Shown: positions 4,311 through 6,371 of the stretch, in pieces
Numbering within the stretch: position 1 is the stretch's first letter
Layout: every line of letters begins with the position of its first letter
From: Propionibacteriaceae bacterium
GTDB lineage: Bacteria > Actinomycetota > Actinomycetes > Propionibacteriales > Propionibacteriaceae
NCBI GenBank assembly: GCA_027353565.1
Contig: DAIEHO010000187.1
Span: 1 to 6,371 of the forward strand
Length of the DNA: 6,371 nt
Direction of reading: 5' to 3'
The notes under the pieces: model-generated
What the model was told of the DNA's origin: nothing
The model's database searches: none
The model's input: only the letters and a program-made list of their open reading frames with translations
Translations under genes and position numbers: made by a program

Positions 4311-6371
4311 TCACTCGTCGTCGATGACCTCAGCATGCAGCATCTCGCGCAGCAAGCTCTCGGCATCCGTGTCGTCCACATCCGGGTCGTCGCGCTCGCC
4401 GGTGTCCCCCGCGGGGTCGGCGGGCGTCGCTGCCTGCGCGCGAGCGCGGGCCAGCAGATCGGTGTGCGCTGCGTTCGACACGGGGTCAGGGTCCGAGCGG
4501 AACACGTCCGAGGGCGTCTCCGGCTCTGCGGCGTCGTCGTCGGCCGAGTCGGGGGACCGTGCCTCGACGGCCGCGGAGACTGGCGCGCCAGACGCAGGTC
4601 CGGTCCTGCCTTCGCTGTCGAGCACCGCGGAGATCGCGAGGTCGGCGCCCATGACCTCGACGAGCGCGTCGCGTAGCACGTCGTCGCTGCCGCCTCGCAG
4701 GAAGCTGTCGCGAGCACCGGGGTTGGCGAACGTCAGCACGAGCGTGCCTCCGGACACCTCCGTGACCTGGGCGTGCTGCGAGATCGTCATCCACGTGAAC
4801 CGCCGCCGACGCTTGACCTCCTCGAGCACCTCGGGCCACAGCCTCCGGACGTCGGTGGCCGCCGGTCCCTGCGGGCCGGTCACGACGGCCACCGCCGCCT
4901 CGACACGGGCGGCCGCCACGGCGGGCGGCTCATCCGGTACGGGCCCAGCAGGAGCGGGCGCCGGTGCCTCGGGTGCGGCCGCCGTCGCCGGCGGGTTCCG
5001 TACGACGCGCAGCTTCGGCGCCCCCGGCTCGGGCGCGGCGGCCTGGTCGCGGTCGTCGGGCGGCATCCAGTCGTCCTCGGGTGGGGGCTCGTCGAACGTG
5101 CGACGGCCCTTCCGCGCATCCTCGGCCGGATGCAGCGTCGACACCGCGGGGCGAACCGCCGTCGGTCGCTCGGGCGCCGGGGCTGGACGCTGGGCCGGTG
5201 CGGACACGGCGCGCTCGTCTCGACCCCAAGGGCCTGTGGCTGGTGCGTCGGCCGTGGCGGGCCCGCTGTCCGGCATGCCGAGCCGGCGCTCGAGCCGGTC
5301 GAGCCGCGCATGGATCCCGCGTCCGTCGACGTCCGCGCCCGGCAGCAGGACCCGCGCGCACATCAGCTCGAGGTGAAGCCGCGGGGCGGTCGTGCCACGC
5401 ATCGCCACCAGGCCCTCGGCGATGACCTCCGCGCCACGCGTCAGCTCGCCGGCACCGATGCCTGCAGCCTGTACGGCGAGGCGCTCCGCCTGGTCCGCGG
5501 CAACGTCGATGAGCCCGGACGACGCCGCATCCGGCACCGACGCGACGATCACCAGGTCCCGCAGACGGCGCAGCAGGTCCTCCGCGAAACGCCGGGGGTC
5601 CTGGCCGACCTCGATGACCTTGTCGATCGTCGCGAAGACACCGGCACCGTCGCCGGCCGCGAACGCGTCGACGATCTCGTCGAGCAGCGCGTCGGGGGTG
5701 AAGCCGAGAAGCGCGACCGACTGGTCGTACGTGACCCCGGCCGGTCCCGCGCCGCCGAGAAGCTGGTCGAGCACGGACAGCGAGTCCCGGACAGATCCGG
5801 CTCCCGCTCGTACGACCAGCGGCAGCACCGACGACTCGATCGCGACACCCTCGGCATCGCACAGCCGGCGCAGGTAGTCGCTGAGCACACGCGGCGGGAC
5901 GAGGCGGAACGGGTAGTGGTGGGTGCGGCTCCGGATCGTGCCGATGACCTTCTCCGGCTCGGTCGTCGCGAAGATGAACTTCACGTGGGGCGGTGGCTCC
6001 TCCACCAGCTTGAGCAGCGCGTTGAAGCCGGCCGTCGTGACCATGTGGGCCTCGTCGACGATGTAGATCTTGTAGCGGCTCTGCACCGGTGCGAAGAACG
6101 CCCGTTCGCGCAGGTCACGGGCGTCGTCGACACCCCCATGGGATGCCGCGTCGATCTCGATGACGTCGATGCTGCCGGGGCCGCCGCGCGCCAGGTCACG
6201 GCACGACCGGCACTCGCCGCACGGCTCCGGCGTGGGACCCTTCTCGCAGTTGAGGGCCCGCGCAAGGATGCGGGCGCTCGTCGTCTTGCCGCAGCCACGG
6301 GGACCGGAGAAGAGGTACGCGTGGTTGACCCTGTTGTTCTCGAGCGCCCTCTTGAGCGGCTCGGTCACGTG
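4311..6371 (-). CDS. dnaX: DNA polymerase III subunit gamma/tau, 5' end cut by window edge
   Basis: This is the clamp-loader ATPase of the replicative polymerase. The visible 686 residues start inside the gene: the codon for His is at 6371–6369, and the GTG at 6368 is internal, since family members have roughly 20–25 more N-terminal residues (an LYRKYRP...GQ segment) before HVTEPL. Counting that Val as 1: Walker A GPRGCGKT (22–29), zinc cysteines C41, C50, C53 and C56 with the canonical 9-3-3 spacing, Walker B IYIVDEAH (101–108), sensor 1 FATTEPEKV (133–141), the SRT arginine-finger region (147–149) and sensor 2 GSVRDSLS (191–198). Domain III runs to about 340. A Pro/Ala-rich, probably disordered linker (365–500) leads to a second folded block (about 507–585, [13 protein letters not shown] to AISAVLD). 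A second acidic linker then ends in [13 protein letters not shown] (670–682). No A-rich slippery heptamer is seen, so a full-length tau-type product is expected. Confidence 0.97.
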   Translation of the reverse strand, partial: HVTEPLKRALENNRVNHAYLFSGPRGCGKTTSARILARALNCEKGPTPEPCGECRSCRDLARGGPGSIDVIEIDAASHGGVDDARDLRERAFFAPVQSRYKIYIVDEAHMVTTAGFNALLKLVEEPPPHVKFIFATTEPEKVIGTIRSRTHHYPFRLVPPRVLSDYLRRLCDAEGVAIESSVLPLVVRAGAGSVRDSLSVLDQLLGGAGPAGVTYDQSVALLGFTPDALLDEIVDAFAAGDGAGVFATIDKVIEVGQDPRRFAEDLLRRLRDLVIVASVPDAASSGLIDVAADQAERLAVQAAGIGAGELTRGAEVIAEGLVAMRGTTAPRLHLELMCARVLLPGADVDGRGIHARLDRLERRLGMPDSGPATADAPATGPWGRDERAVSAPAQRPAPAPERPTAVRPAVSTLHPAEDARKGRRTFDEPPPEDDWMPPDDRDQAAAPEPGAPKLRVVRNPPATAAAPEAPAPAPAGPVPDEPPAVAAARVEAAVAVVTGPQGPAATDVRRLWPEVLEEVKRRRRFTWMTISQHAQVTEVSGGTLVLTFANPGARDSFLRGGSDDVLRDALVEVMGADLAISAVLDSEGRTGPASGAPVSAAVEARSPDSADDDAAEPETPSDVFRSDPDPVSNAAHTDLLARARAQAATPADPAGDTGERDDPDVDDTDAESLLREMLHAEVIDDE

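Noticed and set aside
3032..4327. 431-codon open frame on the plus strand
   Set aside because: It overlaps recR and the ybaB-family gene in antisense and has no family resemblance. Its length reflects the scarcity of stop codons in GC-rich antisense frames.
3998..4717. Upstream extension of the ybaB frame into dnaX (239 codons)
   Set aside because: The extra part is Thr/Arg/Ser-rich out-of-frame dnaX sequence. The GTG at 4300 has a ribosome site and gives the usual family length.
6366..6368. GTG as the start of dnaX
   Set aside because: It falls within the conserved HVTEPL segment, and the frame is open to the window edge, so the true start lies outside the window.
4311..6371. Programmed frameshift producing a short gamma form of DnaX
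   Set aside because: No A-rich slippery heptamer like the E. coli signal is present on the coding strand, and the tau-length frame is intact.
1..6371. CRISPR array, tRNA/rRNA genes, insertion sequence or phage genes
   Set aside because: I saw no regularly spaced repeats, no cloverleaf-like or rRNA-like sequence, and no transposase or integrase frame on either strand.

Overview
The window is high-GC DNA with every supported gene on the minus strand. Codon use is strongly G/C-ending in third positions, two of the starts are GTG, and the gene order dnaX – ybaB/ebfC – recR is the classic bacterial DNA-maintenance cluster. Together with the DnaX sequence type (a long Pro/Ala-rich linker after the clamp-loader core and a short [12 protein letters not shown] C-terminus), this points to an actinomycete (Actinomycetota). 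I cannot place it more finely from sequence reading alone.

Reading along the minus strand, from high to low coordinates, the layout is as follows. (1) 6371–4311 is dnaX, cut at its 5' end by the window edge. (2) 4300–3998 is a YbaB/EbfC-family nucleoid-associated protein. (3) 3985–3386 is recR. These three are separated by only 10–12 bases and look like one transcription unit. (4) 3385–2927 is a 459-base gene-free interval. It holds a large inverted repeat just after recR, a second stem-loop, and a promoter-like stretch with repeated short motifs ahead of the next gene. (5) 2926–1493 is uxaE, a tagaturonate/fructuronate epimerase family protein standing alone among unrelated genes. (6) 1364–1053 is a 103-aa single-pass membrane protein with a C-terminal SHOCT motif, followed 12 bases later by a perfect 12-bp hairpin. 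(7) 851–1 is an M16 (insulinase/mitochondrial-processing-peptidase-like) protein without the HxxEH zinc motif, cut at its 3' end by the window edge.

The dnaX–ybaB–recR block serves replication and recombinational repair. The three genes beyond it have no evident link to that job or to each other. Each has its own upstream gap and ribosome binding site, and the sequence suggests separate transcription. I see no CRISPR array, tRNA or rRNA gene, transposase or prophage gene. I found nothing I would call a new biological system. The best leads are the solitary uxaE with its repeat-rich promoter, the two mutually exclusive stems after recR, and the catalytically degenerate M16-like protein.
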